Assembly (NCBI RefSeq): GCF_001693385.1
Contig: NZ_CP016428.1
Coordinates: 7,988,001 to 8,052,000, forward strand
DNA from: Bradyrhizobium icense
Lineage (GTDB): Bacteria > Pseudomonadota > Alphaproteobacteria > Rhizobiales > Xanthobacteraceae
Length of the DNA: 64,000 nucleotides
Reading direction: 5' to 3'
The position numbers and the translations under genes are program-made. Positions 54,362 to 62,423 of the stretch are shown here, piece by piece (positions within the stretch are counted from its first letter, which is position 1; each line of letters opens with the position of its first letter). Under the pieces are notes generated by a model. That model was not told the DNA's origin. It saw only the letters and a program-made list of their open reading frames with translations, and searched no databases.

Positions 54362-55840
54362 ATGAAAACCCGCCTTGTACTGCTTCTGTCCCTGATTCTT
54401 GCGGTGGCGTCGGCAGCTCCGTCGTTCGCAGCCGGCGAGCGTTATGCGCTGGTCATCGGCAACGCGAAATATCCGGACGCCGAGGCGCCGCTGAAGGAGC
54501 CCATCAACGATGCGCGCGACATCGCCGAAGAGCTCAAGCGCGACGGCTTCAATGTCGATATCGGCGAGAACCTGACCGGCGAGCAGATGCGCCGCGCCTT
54601 CGAGCGGCTGTATGGCAAGATCAAGCCGGGATCGGTCGCGCTGTTATTCTTCTCGGGTTTTGGCGTGCAGTCGAGCCGCCAGAGCTACATGATCCCCGTC
54701 GACGCGCAGATCTGGACCGAGGCCGACGTTCGCCGCGACGGTTTCAGCCTCGAGACGGTGCTGGGGGAGATCAACAGCCGCGGCGCCGGCGTCAAGATCG
54801 CGCTGATCGACGCTTCCAGACGCAATCCGTTCGAGCGCCGGTTCCGCAGCTTTTCCGCCGGCCTTGCCCCGGTGATCGCACCGAACGGCACGCTGGTAAT
54901 GTATTCGGCGGCGCTCTCGTCGGTGGTTTCCGACAATGGCGGCGACCGCAGCCTGTTCGTGAAAGAGCTGCTGAAGGAAATCCGCACCCCCGATTTGATG
55001 GCGGAAGAAACACTGAACCGGACCCGCGTCGGCGTCACCCGCGCCTCGCGCCAGGAGCAGGTGCCGTGGATCTCGTCGTCACTGGCCGAGGATTTCTCCT
55101 TTATTCCCAGCGGCGGTCCGCGGCCGGCGAGCCCGCCGCCAGCTCCGGTGGCCGCAGCGCCAACTACTCCCGCGCCTGCCCCTGCTCCTCCCCCTGCTCC
55201 GGCACCTGCCGCGCCCCAGGTGGCTGCGCCTGCTCCGCCACCCCCTCCTCCGGCGCCGCCGAAGCCGGTTGAAGCCGCGATTCCGCCGCCTCCGCCGCCG
55301 GCCAAGCCAACCGAGAGCCCCAGCCCGACCGCGGTTGCGCTGGCCGACGACCCGACTATCAAGAACCTGACCACCAGACTCAGCGACAATCCGGACGATG
55401 CCGCCGCGCTGTACAGGCGCGGACAGGTCTATGCGAGCAAGGGCGCCTACGAGCTCGCCATCAAGGACTTCAACAATTCACTGCGGCTGAACCCAAAGGA
55501 TGTGGAAGCCCACAACAACCGCTGCTGGGCCCGCGCGGTGATCGGCGACCTGCAGGCGGCGCTGAAGGATTGCAACGAGGCGCTGCGGCTGCGACCGAAT
55601 TTCGTCGACGCGCTCGACAGCCGTGGCCTCGTCAACCTGAAAAGCGGCCAGAACAAGAATGCAATTGCTGATTTCGACGCCGCGCTCAAGATCAACCCGA
55701 GATTGACATCGTCGCTGTACGGCCGCGGTCTTGCCAAGAAGCGCAACGGCTCGATTTCGGAAGGCGATCTCGATATTAACAATGCGAAGGCGATGGATCC
55801 CAATATCGTTAAGGAATTCGCCGATTACGGGGTGCAGTGA
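54362..55840 (+). CDS. Secreted caspase-fold (peptidase C14) pseudo-enzyme with TPR repeats
   Basis: Protein of 492 residues. A signal peptide (about 1-23, MKTRLVLLLSLILAVASA) leads to a caspase-like domain (about 26-250) beginning ERYALVIGNAKYPDAEAPL. The usual catalytic pair is lost: the His of SGHG is Phe100 (FFSGFGVQ) and the Cys of DACR is Ser152 (LIDASRRNPF). A Pro/Ala-rich linker (about 255-330) joins it to three or four TPR repeats (about 345-480, YRRGQVYASKGAYELAIKDFNNSLRLNP). It should therefore be a non-catalytic periplasmic scaffold or binding protein. An OmpA-family gene follows. Confidence 0.88.
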   Translation: MKTRLVLLLSLILAVASAAPSFAAGERYALVIGNAKYPDAEAPLKEPINDARDIAEELKRDGFNVDIGENLTGEQMRRAFERLYGKIKPGSVALLFFSGFGVQSSRQSYMIPVDAQIWTEADVRRDGFSLETVLGEINSRGAGVKIALIDASRRNPFERRFRSFSAGLAPVIAPNGTLVMYSAALSSVVSDNGGDRSLFVKELLKEIRTPDLMAEETLNRTRVGVTRASRQEQVPWISSSLAEDFSFIPSGGPRPASPPPAPVAAAPTTPAPAPAPPPAPAPAAPQVAAPAPPPPPPAPPKPVEAAIPPPPPPAKPTESPSPTAVALADDPTIKNLTTRLSDNPDDAAALYRRGQVYASKGAYELAIKDFNNSLRLNPKDVEAHNNRCWARAVIGDLQAALKDCNEALRLRPNFVDALDSRGLVNLKSGQNKNAIADFDAALKINPRLTSSLYGRGLAKKRNGSISEGDLDINNAKAMDPNIVKEFADYGVQ

Positions 55841-55987
55841 CGATTTTTTAGCTAGAAGGCTGGCGGCGCCTCGAACCCTGCGGCGGGCGCTCAGACTAAA
55901 GAAAAGCAGCCAGCCGTGACCCAAGGCCCGGCAGCTCATTTGGATGACGTTGGAACCGCGTGGGAAGCCCGCAGGAGGGGACTGGCA

Positions 55988-56662
55988 ATGGCAAATTTCT
56001 CAGCAACGAAGACCCTTACCGCAATCGTCTCGGTTGCGGCGCTCGGCGCCGCAATCGGGTTAGGTGCGGAAACTGCCCTCGCGCAGGAGAAGAACGTTAC
56101 CGAGGATCAGATCGTCCGCGCGCTGGCGCCGGAGAAGAAGCCGCTCACCCGCGGCCTTTCGGTCGGCCCGCACCAAACCGTCGATCCGACCGCGGCCGCG
56201 GCCGAAAGCAAATTCGTCCAGAAGTTCCGCGGCCGCTCCACGCGTTCACTCTCGACCGCCGAGCGCGAAGAGATCGCCGCCATCGTCAAGGACAAGCCGA
56301 AGATCGATCTGGAGATCAATTTCGACTACAACTCGGCCGACATCAGTGCGAAGTCGCTGCCGTCGGTTCAGGCGCTCGGCCGCGCGCTCACCAACAATGA
56401 CCTGAAGGGTTCGACCTTCGTGGTCGCGGGTCACACCGACGCGGCCGGCGGCGAAGCCTACAACCAGGATCTGTCCGAGCGCCGGGCCGACGCGATCAAG
56501 CGCTATCTCGTCGACAAATACGGCATCAACGGCACCGACCTCGTCACCGTCGGATACGGCAAGAGCAAGCTCAAGGATCCGAGCCAGCCGCTGGCGGAAG
56601 TGAACCGCCGCGTTCAGGTCGTGAATATGGAAAACAAGGCCACGGCGTCGAACGCCAAGTAA
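55988..56662 (+). CDS. OmpA family outer-membrane protein
   Basis: Protein of 224 residues. The ATG at 55988 has GGAGGGG 8 bases before it; upstream starts have none. A signal peptide (about 1-33, ending ALAQEKNV) is followed by an unassigned 80-residue linker and the OmpA peptidoglycan-binding domain (about 115-215): IDLEINFDYNSADI, VVAGHTDAAGGEAYNQDLSERRADAIKRYL and NRRVQVVNM. It lies 147 bases after the pseudo-caspase gene, so the two may work together at the cell envelope. Confidence 0.87.
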   Translation: MANFSATKTLTAIVSVAALGAAIGLGAETALAQEKNVTEDQIVRALAPEKKPLTRGLSVGPHQTVDPTAAAAESKFVQKFRGRSTRSLSTAEREEIAAIVKDKPKIDLEINFDYNSADISAKSLPSVQALGRALTNNDLKGSTFVVAGHTDAAGGEAYNQDLSERRADAIKRYLVDKYGINGTDLVTVGYGKSKLKDPSQPLAEVNRRVQVVNMENKATASNAK

Positions 56663-56694
56663 GGGCGTGGCGCCGAGCAATAGTTTCCGGCTAC

Positions 56695-56734
56695 AATACG
56701 TCCCGCAGCACCCGTGCGGGACGTATTCGTTTTG
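56695..56734 (+). terminator. Hairpin terminator after the OmpA-family gene
   Basis: A 13-bp perfect stem AATACGTCCCGCA/TGCGGGACGTATT (56695-56707 and 56715-56727) with a 7-base loop is followed by CGTTTTG, a short T-run. It lies 32 bases after the stop. Confidence 0.7.
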
Positions 56735-56809
56735 GGCTCCATGGCTGGTCTTCGGCCGGCCACACACGCACCCTGTTTGATTTGACTTCCAGTCTGGATT
56801 GATCCGGCG

Positions 56810-57733
56810 ATGAAATTCTCCGAATACCTTAAACCTGCGCTCGGAGTGGCCTTCGTTGCCGTTCTGGTCGTCGGTTATTACTTGTTCGAACACCGTCCGC
56901 GCGCGGAAGAAAAGGAAACGCCGGGCCAGGCACTGGTGATCGTGACCAAATCCACCAATGCCTGTTTCTCCGACATGGTGCGCGTCACCGGCTTTATCGT
57001 GCCGCGCCGCGAGGCCCAGGTCGGCGTCGACCAGGAAGGCTCAAGGGTCACCGATCTCTTCGTTAAGGAAGGCGATACAGTTACCGAAAATCAGGAGCTG
57101 GCGCGCCTCACCCCGCCGCCGCAAATGCCGGGCGCGCCGGCCGGCAGGCCCGGCCCCGTCTCGCTTCGCGCGCCGGCGGCCGGCCTCGTCACCGAAGTCA
57201 GGACCGCAGTCGGCGCACCGGCCTCGCCGCAGGCCGGCCCGATGTTCCGCATTTCCGTCAACAATGAAATCGAGCTCGAAGCCGAAGTGCCGAGCGTTCA
57301 CCTGCTCAAACTCAATCCCGGCGCGACGGTGCGCATCAGCCGTGACGATGCGCCCGACGTCGTCGGCAAGGTCCGGCAGATCTCGCCGCAGATCGACCGC
57401 GCCACCCAGCTCGGCAAGGTCCGGATTACGCTGAACAACAACCCCTCGCTCAAGGTCGGCATGTTTGCCCGCGCCAATATCGACGCCAAGCGCTCCTGCG
57501 GTGTCGCTGTCCCGCGCACCGCCATCGACCGCCTGACCCTGCAGGTGGTGAAGGGCAACATCATCGAGACGCGAAAGGTGCGGGTCGGCCTGACCTCCGA
57601 AACCTCAACCGAAATTCTTGAAGGCCTCGACGTCGGCGAAATCGTCGTTGCCGATGCCGGAACCTCCCTTCACGATGGCGACCAGGTCAAGACCATGTTC
57701 GTCGACGAACTCGAGCGCACGCGGGCACGCTAA
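56810..57733 (+). CDS. RND efflux periplasmic adaptor (HlyD family)
   Basis: Short adaptor of 307 residues. An N-terminal anchor (about 9-26, GVAFVAVLVVGYYLF) precedes the lipoyl half (VGVDQEGSRVTDLFVKEGDTVTENQELARL); there is almost no helical hairpin between the two lipoyl halves (only the short APAGRPGP loop), unlike most adaptors. The second half is SLRAPAAGLVTEVRTAVGAP, then a beta barrel. The stop overlaps the pump start (TAATG). The reduced hairpin may mean a different or no outer-membrane partner. Confidence 0.83.
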   Translation: MKFSEYLKPALGVAFVAVLVVGYYLFEHRPRAEEKETPGQALVIVTKSTNACFSDMVRVTGFIVPRREAQVGVDQEGSRVTDLFVKEGDTVTENQELARLTPPPQMPGAPAGRPGPVSLRAPAAGLVTEVRTAVGAPASPQAGPMFRISVNNEIELEAEVPSVHLLKLNPGATVRISRDDAPDVVGKVRQISPQIDRATQLGKVRITLNNNPSLKVGMFARANIDAKRSCGVAVPRTAIDRLTLQVVKGNIIETRKVRVGLTSETSTEILEGLDVGEIVVADAGTSLHDGDQVKTMFVDELERTRAR

Positions 57734-60700
57734 TGGCTTTGAATGTCTCGGCATGGTCGATCCGGAACCCGCTTCCCTCGATCGTCTTCTCCATCATTCT
57801 CCTGGTGCTCGGCTGGGTCAGCTTCACCAAGCTCGCGGTGACGCGACTACCCAGCGCCGACATCCCCGTGATTTCGGTCGCTGTCGCGCAGTTTGGCGCC
57901 GCTCCGGCGGAGCTAGAAGCGCAGGTCACCAAGACCATCGAGGACGGCGTATCCGGCGTCGAGGGCGTGCGGCATATTTCGTCTTCGATCACCGACGGCC
58001 TGTCGGTGACGACGATCCAGTTCGCGCTCGAGACCGACACCGATCGCGCGCTGAACGACGTCAAGGACGCCGTCACGCGTGTACGCGCCAACCTGCCGCA
58101 GAACGTCAACGAGCCGCTGATCCAGCGCGTCGACGTGATCGGCCTGCCGATCGTCACCTATGCGGCGATCTCGCCCGGCAAGACGCCGGAGCAGCTTTCC
58201 TATTTCGTCGACGACGTCGTCAAGCGCGCGCTGCAGGGCGTCCGCGGCGTTGCGCAGGTCGAGCGCATCGGCGGTGTCGAGCGCGAAATTCTCGTTTCGC
58301 TCGATCCCGATCGGCTGCAGGCCGCGGGGCTTACCGCCGTCAATGTCAGCCAGATCCTGCGCGGCACCAATGTCGACCTCGCCGGCGGCCGCGCCGAAAT
58401 CGGCAAGAACGACCAGGCGATCCGCACGCTCGCCGGCGCCAAGACGCTGAACGAGCTCGCCGGCACCATGATCCCGCTGTTCGGCGGCGGCGAAGTGCGG
58501 CTCGACGATCTCGGGACCGTCACCGACACTATTGCCGATCGCCGGACCTTTGCCCGCTTCAACGGCGAGCCGGTAGTGGCGCTCGGCATCAAGCGCTCCA
58601 AGGGCGCCAGCGACGTGGTGGTGGCTGAGGCCGTGCAGAAGCGCATCGATGCGCTGAAGGTCGCCCATCCCGACGTCGACCTGAAGCTGATCGACACCTC
58701 GGTCAACTTCACCAAGGGCAACTACGATGCGGCGATCTCGACCCTGTTCGAAGGCGCGATCCTCGCGGTGATCGTCGTGCTGCTGTTCCTGCGCGATATC
58801 CGCGCCACCATCATCGCGGCGATCTCGCTGCCGCTGTCGATCTTCCCTGCGTTCTGGGCGATGGACCTGCTCGGCTTCTCGCTGAATCTCGTCTCCTTCC
58901 TCGCCATCACGCTGTCGACGGGTATTCTGGTCGACGACGCCATCGTCGAGATCGAGAACATCGTGCGCCACATGCGCATGGGCAAGTCGCCCTATCGCGC
59001 CGCGCTGGAGGCCGCCGACGAAATCGGCCTCGCCGTGATTGCGATCTCGCTGACCATCATCGCGATCTTTGCGCCCGCCAGCTTCATGTCCGGTATCGCC
59101 GGGCAGTTCTTCAAGCAGTTCGGCATCACCGTGTCGGTGCAGGTGTTCTTCTCGCTGCTCGCTGCGCGTTTGGTCACGCCGGTGCTCGCCGCCTATTTCC
59201 TGAAGGATCACCCGCACGAAGAGCCGCCGCCCGGGCGCATCCTGCGGGCCTACACCAAACTCGTAACCTGGTCGGTGAAGCACTATTTCATCACGGTATT
59301 GATCGGCTTCGGCGTCTTCGCGGCCTCGATCTGGAGCATCACGCTGCTGCCGCAGGGCTTCCTGCCGGCGCAGGACACCGCGCGCTCGCTACTGGCGATG
59401 GAATTGCCGCCCGGCTCGCAGCTCGCCTACACCGAAAAGGTGACGGAAGAAATCGTCGCCCGCCTGCGCAAGCGGCCCGAAGTGAAGAGCATCTTCGTCG
59501 ATGGCGGCCGCGTACCGCCGGGGACGCAGGAAGTCCGCCGCGCCGCGCTGATCATCAACTATACGCCGAAGGGCGATCGCAAGATTACGCAGCGGCAGCT
59601 CGAACTCGAGATTGGCCGGGAACTGGAAAACGTTCCCGATATCCGCTTCTGGTTCCTCGACGAAAACGGCCTGCGCGCGATTTCTCTGGTCGTGACCGGC
59701 ACCGACAGTAACATCGTCAACAACGTCGCCAGCGAGTTGGCGACGCAGATGAAGCGGATCCCGATCATCGCCAACGTGATCTCGGAGACCGCGCTCGACC
59801 GTCCCGAGCTTCGCATCCGGCCGCGCGCCGAACTGGCGGCACGTCTTGGCGTTTCGACAGAGAGCCTGTCGCAGACGATTCGTGTCGCCACCATTGGCGA
59901 CGTCGGTCCGGCATTGGCAAAGTTCGACGCCGGCGACCGTCAGGTGCCGATCCGCGTCCAGCTCGAGGACAGTGCGCGCAGCGACCTGCAGATGCTGCAG
60001 CAGTTGCGGGTGCCGCTCGGCCAGCGCGGCGAACGCGGCGGCGTACCGCTGTCTGTCGTCGCCGACATCCAGCTCGATCAGGGCCCGACCAGCATCAACC
60101 GCTATGACCGCGAACGACAGGCGACCGTCGCCGCCGACCTCGTCGGCACCGCGGCGCTCGGCGACGCCACCAAGTTGATCTACGACCTTCCGGTCATGAA
60201 GAGCCTGCCGAAGGGCGTCAAGGTAAGTCCGTCGGGCGACGCCGAAAGCCTCAACGAGTTGTCGGAAGGCTTTGCCACCGCCATCACCGCCGGCCTGATG
60301 ATGGTCTATGCGGTGCTGGTGCTCTTGTTCGGTACCTTCCTGCAGCCGATCACCATCCTGTTCTCGCTGCCGCTCTCGATCGGCGGCGCGATCGCCGCCT
60401 TGCTGCTGACCGGCAAGCAGCTCACCACGCCGGTGTGGATTGGCATCCTGATGCTGATGGGCATTGTCACCAAGAACGCCATCATGCTGGTCGAATTCGC
60501 GAGTGCGGCGATCCGCGAGGGCAGGAAGCGCGAAGACGCGATGATCGACGCCGGTATGAAGCGCGCGCGGCCGATCGTGATGACCACGATCGCGATGGCC
60601 GCGGGCATGATGCCGTCAGCGCTGGCGTTCGGCGCCGGCGGCGAATTCCGCTCGCCGATGGCACTCGCCGTGATCGGCGGTCTGATCTTCTCCACCATCC

Positions 60701-60882
60701 TGTCGCTGGTGTTCGTGCCGGCGATGTTCATGGTGATGGACGATGTCGGACTTCTGTTCTGGCGCCTGGGCAAGAAGCTGATCGTCTCCAGCGCCGAGAC
60801 GGAGGCCGGTGGCGACGGATCGGATCATCATGGCGAGCCGCCGGCCAAGGCGCCGCCAGCGATGTCGCCTGCGGCGAAGTAG
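57733..60882 (+). CDS. RND efflux pump, inner membrane (AcrB-like class)
   Basis: Pump of 1049 residues. It begins MALNVSAWSIRNPLPSIVFSIILL (helix 1), with the porter region VAQFGAAPAELEAQVTKTIE. Helix 4 has STGILVDDAIVEIENIVRHM, the double Asp of HAE-class pumps. The conserved FGTFLQPITILFSLPLSIGGA and MGIVTKNAIMLVEFASAA segments are in the C-terminal half, and GDGSDHHGEPPAKAPPAM forms a flexible tail. Substrate unknown. No regulator or channel gene adjoins it. Confidence 0.88.
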   Translation: MALNVSAWSIRNPLPSIVFSIILLVLGWVSFTKLAVTRLPSADIPVISVAVAQFGAAPAELEAQVTKTIEDGVSGVEGVRHISSSITDGLSVTTIQFALETDTDRALNDVKDAVTRVRANLPQNVNEPLIQRVDVIGLPIVTYAAISPGKTPEQLSYFVDDVVKRALQGVRGVAQVERIGGVEREILVSLDPDRLQAAGLTAVNVSQILRGTNVDLAGGRAEIGKNDQAIRTLAGAKTLNELAGTMIPLFGGGEVRLDDLGTVTDTIADRRTFARFNGEPVVALGIKRSKGASDVVVAEAVQKRIDALKVAHPDVDLKLIDTSVNFTKGNYDAAISTLFEGAILAVIVVLLFLRDIRATIIAAISLPLSIFPAFWAMDLLGFSLNLVSFLAITLSTGILVDDAIVEIENIVRHMRMGKSPYRAALEAADEIGLAVIAISLTIIAIFAPASFMSGIAGQFFKQFGITVSVQVFFSLLAARLVTPVLAAYFLKDHPHEEPPPGRILRAYTKLVTWSVKHYFITVLIGFGVFAASIWSITLLPQGFLPAQDTARSLLAMELPPGSQLAYTEKVTEEIVARLRKRPEVKSIFVDGGRVPPGTQEVRRAALIINYTPKGDRKITQRQLELEIGRELENVPDIRFWFLDENGLRAISLVVTGTDSNIVNNVASELATQMKRIPIIANVISETALDRPELRIRPRAELAARLGVSTESLSQTIRVATIGDVGPALAKFDAGDRQVPIRVQLEDSARSDLQMLQQLRVPLGQRGERGGVPLSVVADIQLDQGPTSINRYDRERQATVAADLVGTAALGDATKLIYDLPVMKSLPKGVKVSPSGDAESLNELSEGFATAITAGLMMVYAVLVLLFGTFLQPITILFSLPLSIGGAIAALLLTGKQLTTPVWIGILMLMGIVTKNAIMLVEFASAAIREGRKREDAMIDAGMKRARPIVMTTIAMAAGMMPSALAFGAGGEFRSPMALAVIGGLIFSTILSLVFVPAMFMVMDDVGLLFWRLGKKLIVSSAETEAGGDGSDHHGEPPAKAPPAMSPAAK

Positions 60883-60949
60883 GTAACTTGTCTGGGAAGG
60901 CCTGCTTGAGAGGCCTCGACACACGATCGATAGATGCTAGATTCACGAT

Positions 60950-61237
60950 ATGAACCTGGTCAACCGCACGCTTGAGATCGACTCGGAGACTGACGAACGC
61001 CTTCGCGAAATGGCGAGGGAGCGCGGACAGGACGTTGCTGCGGTACTGGCTGAAGCTGTTGCCTTGCTTGATTCCGTGGTAGACCTCGCCGGCCCCGATA
61101 TTGGCGAGGATCGCCGCCGCTATGACGATTTTCGACAGACACGCCTCGCCGTGCCGCTCGACGACGTCAAGGCTTGGGTCGCGAGTTGGGGGTCCGAGGA
61201 TGAGCTACCGCGTCCGCAACCGCGAAAGATCGGATGA
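60950..61237 (+). CDS. ParD/CopG-like antitoxin
   Basis: Small protein of 95 residues. The N-terminal NRTLEIDSETDERLREMARERGQDVAAVLAEAVALL is a ribbon-helix-helix-type DNA-binding domain; the C-terminal PLDDVKAWVASWGSEDE is the acidic toxin-binding tail typical of ParD-type antitoxins. Its stop overlaps the toxin start by 4 bases (ATGA). It should bind its own promoter and neutralise the toxin. Confidence 0.83.
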   Translation: MNLVNRTLEIDSETDERLREMARERGQDVAAVLAEAVALLDSVVDLAGPDIGEDRRRYDDFRQTRLAVPLDDVKAWVASWGSEDELPRPQPRKIG

Positions 61238-61518
61238 TCCTTCTTTCGCGCGATGCCGTAGAGGACGTCGAGCGACTCAGAATCTTTCTTGATCGTGCAA
61301 ATCCTGAGGCAGCAAGGCGTGCACTCGCGCTGATTTGGACCGGAATTGAGAGATTGCAGGACTTCCCGGCGCTAGGGATGCCAACTGAGGACCCAGACAT
61401 TCGTCAGATCGTGCTTCGCTTCGGTGCCTCGGGTTACATTGTGCGCTACGCCATTCTTCCCGAGACAGGCAATGTTCTCGTCACGAGAGTTTGGCATGGT
61501 CGCGAAGCACGAGTGTGA
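61234..61518 (+). CDS. ParE/RelE family toxin
   Basis: Toxin of 94 residues. The ParE/RelE fold shows in LSRDAVEDVERLRIFLDRANPEAARRAL, GIERLQDFPALGMP (the conserved P-x-x-G), VLRFGASGYIVRYAI and the C-terminal VLVTRVWHGREARV. ParE members poison gyrase, RelE members cut mRNA; the choice cannot be made here. Coupled to the antitoxin and convergent with a Crp/Fnr gene across only 13 bases. Confidence 0.85.
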   Translation: MILLSRDAVEDVERLRIFLDRANPEAARRALALIWTGIERLQDFPALGMPTEDPDIRQIVLRFGASGYIVRYAILPETGNVLVTRVWHGREARV

Positions 61519-61531
61519 CCCCTCGCGCCCC

Positions 61532-62206
61532 CTACTCGTTCCTCGCTACCGCCGTCAGCTTGGTCATGTTCTGCAGCAATATCCGTCCGCGCTGCAGATC
61601 CAGGATGCCGTCCTTGCGCCAGAGCTGCAGTTGACGGTTGACGCTTTCGCGGGCTGCGCCGACGAAGACGCCGAGTTGCTCTTGCGAGATGTGCACCTCG
61701 GAGCCGAAATCGTCCGAGAGCGCGCAGAGCCGGCGCGCCAGGCGGACCGGCAGCGGCTGCAGCACGGATTCCTCCATCCGCTCGCTCTGCCAGCGGATGC
61801 GCTGACACAGCAGCATGATGATCTTGATCGCGACCTTGGGCTCGCGTTCCAGGAAGGCGAGGAAATCCTCGCGCCGCAGCACGAACAATTCCGACGGCTC
61901 GCCGGCAGTGGCGTCCGCGGTGCGGCTCTGGCCGTCGAGGACTGCGACCTCGCCGAAGAGATCGCCGGGGCCCATGAAATTCAGCGTCAGCCGGCTGCCG
62001 TCGGAGGCGCCGGTTTCGATCCGGATCTGGCCGCGGCGGACGCCATACAGGGCGGCGCCGGGATCGCCCTTCTGGAACAACATTTCACCGACGCCGAGCT
62101 GCTGGGTGTGGCAAAGACCGGAGATGCGCTGCAATTCGTCGGCGCCCAAATCCGCAAACATCGGGTTCATTTTCAAAATGACCGCAAATTCGGCCTGTTT
62201 ACTCAT
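61532..62206 (-). CDS. Crp/Fnr family regulator
   Basis: Regulator of 224 residues; the start MSKQAEFAVILKMN has GGAAGG 8 bases upstream. The cyclic-nucleotide-binding domain (about 10-120) has GPGDLFGEVAVLDGQSRTADATA, keeping the Arg-Thr pair used by CRP to bind cAMP phosphate. A long C helix follows. The winged helix (about 165-215) has HISQEQLGVFVGAARESVNRQLQLW. There is no FNR-type N-terminal Cys cluster, so oxygen sensing is unlikely. Confidence 0.88.
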   Translation of the reverse strand: MSKQAEFAVILKMNPMFADLGADELQRISGLCHTQQLGVGEMLFQKGDPGAALYGVRRGQIRIETGASDGSRLTLNFMGPGDLFGEVAVLDGQSRTADATAGEPSELFVLRREDFLAFLEREPKVAIKIIMLLCQRIRWQSERMEESVLQPLPVRLARRLCALSDDFGSEVHISQEQLGVFVGAARESVNRQLQLWRKDGILDLQRGRILLQNMTKLTAVARNE

Positions 62207-62423
62207 TGTATTGCCTTCCAGATCGGCTCTACCGCCCCCGAACGCCGTTAGCAGGATTCCCCCGCCGGCAAGTGTGTCATAAGTCACATAACTTTGCAGT
62301 ACCCTCGGATTATTTTTGGCTGCATTGGGCGCTATCCCTTTCCGGGATAAGCTCGCCCGACCGGTTGCGACGGCGTGTCGGGCCACCGAAATAAGAGCCG
62401 TTTGCGCGGTCTGGAATGTCGAT

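Noticed and set aside
57913..59283. 456-aa minus-strand open frame
   Set aside because: Antisense to the third RND pump; His/Asp/Arg-rich with no domain.
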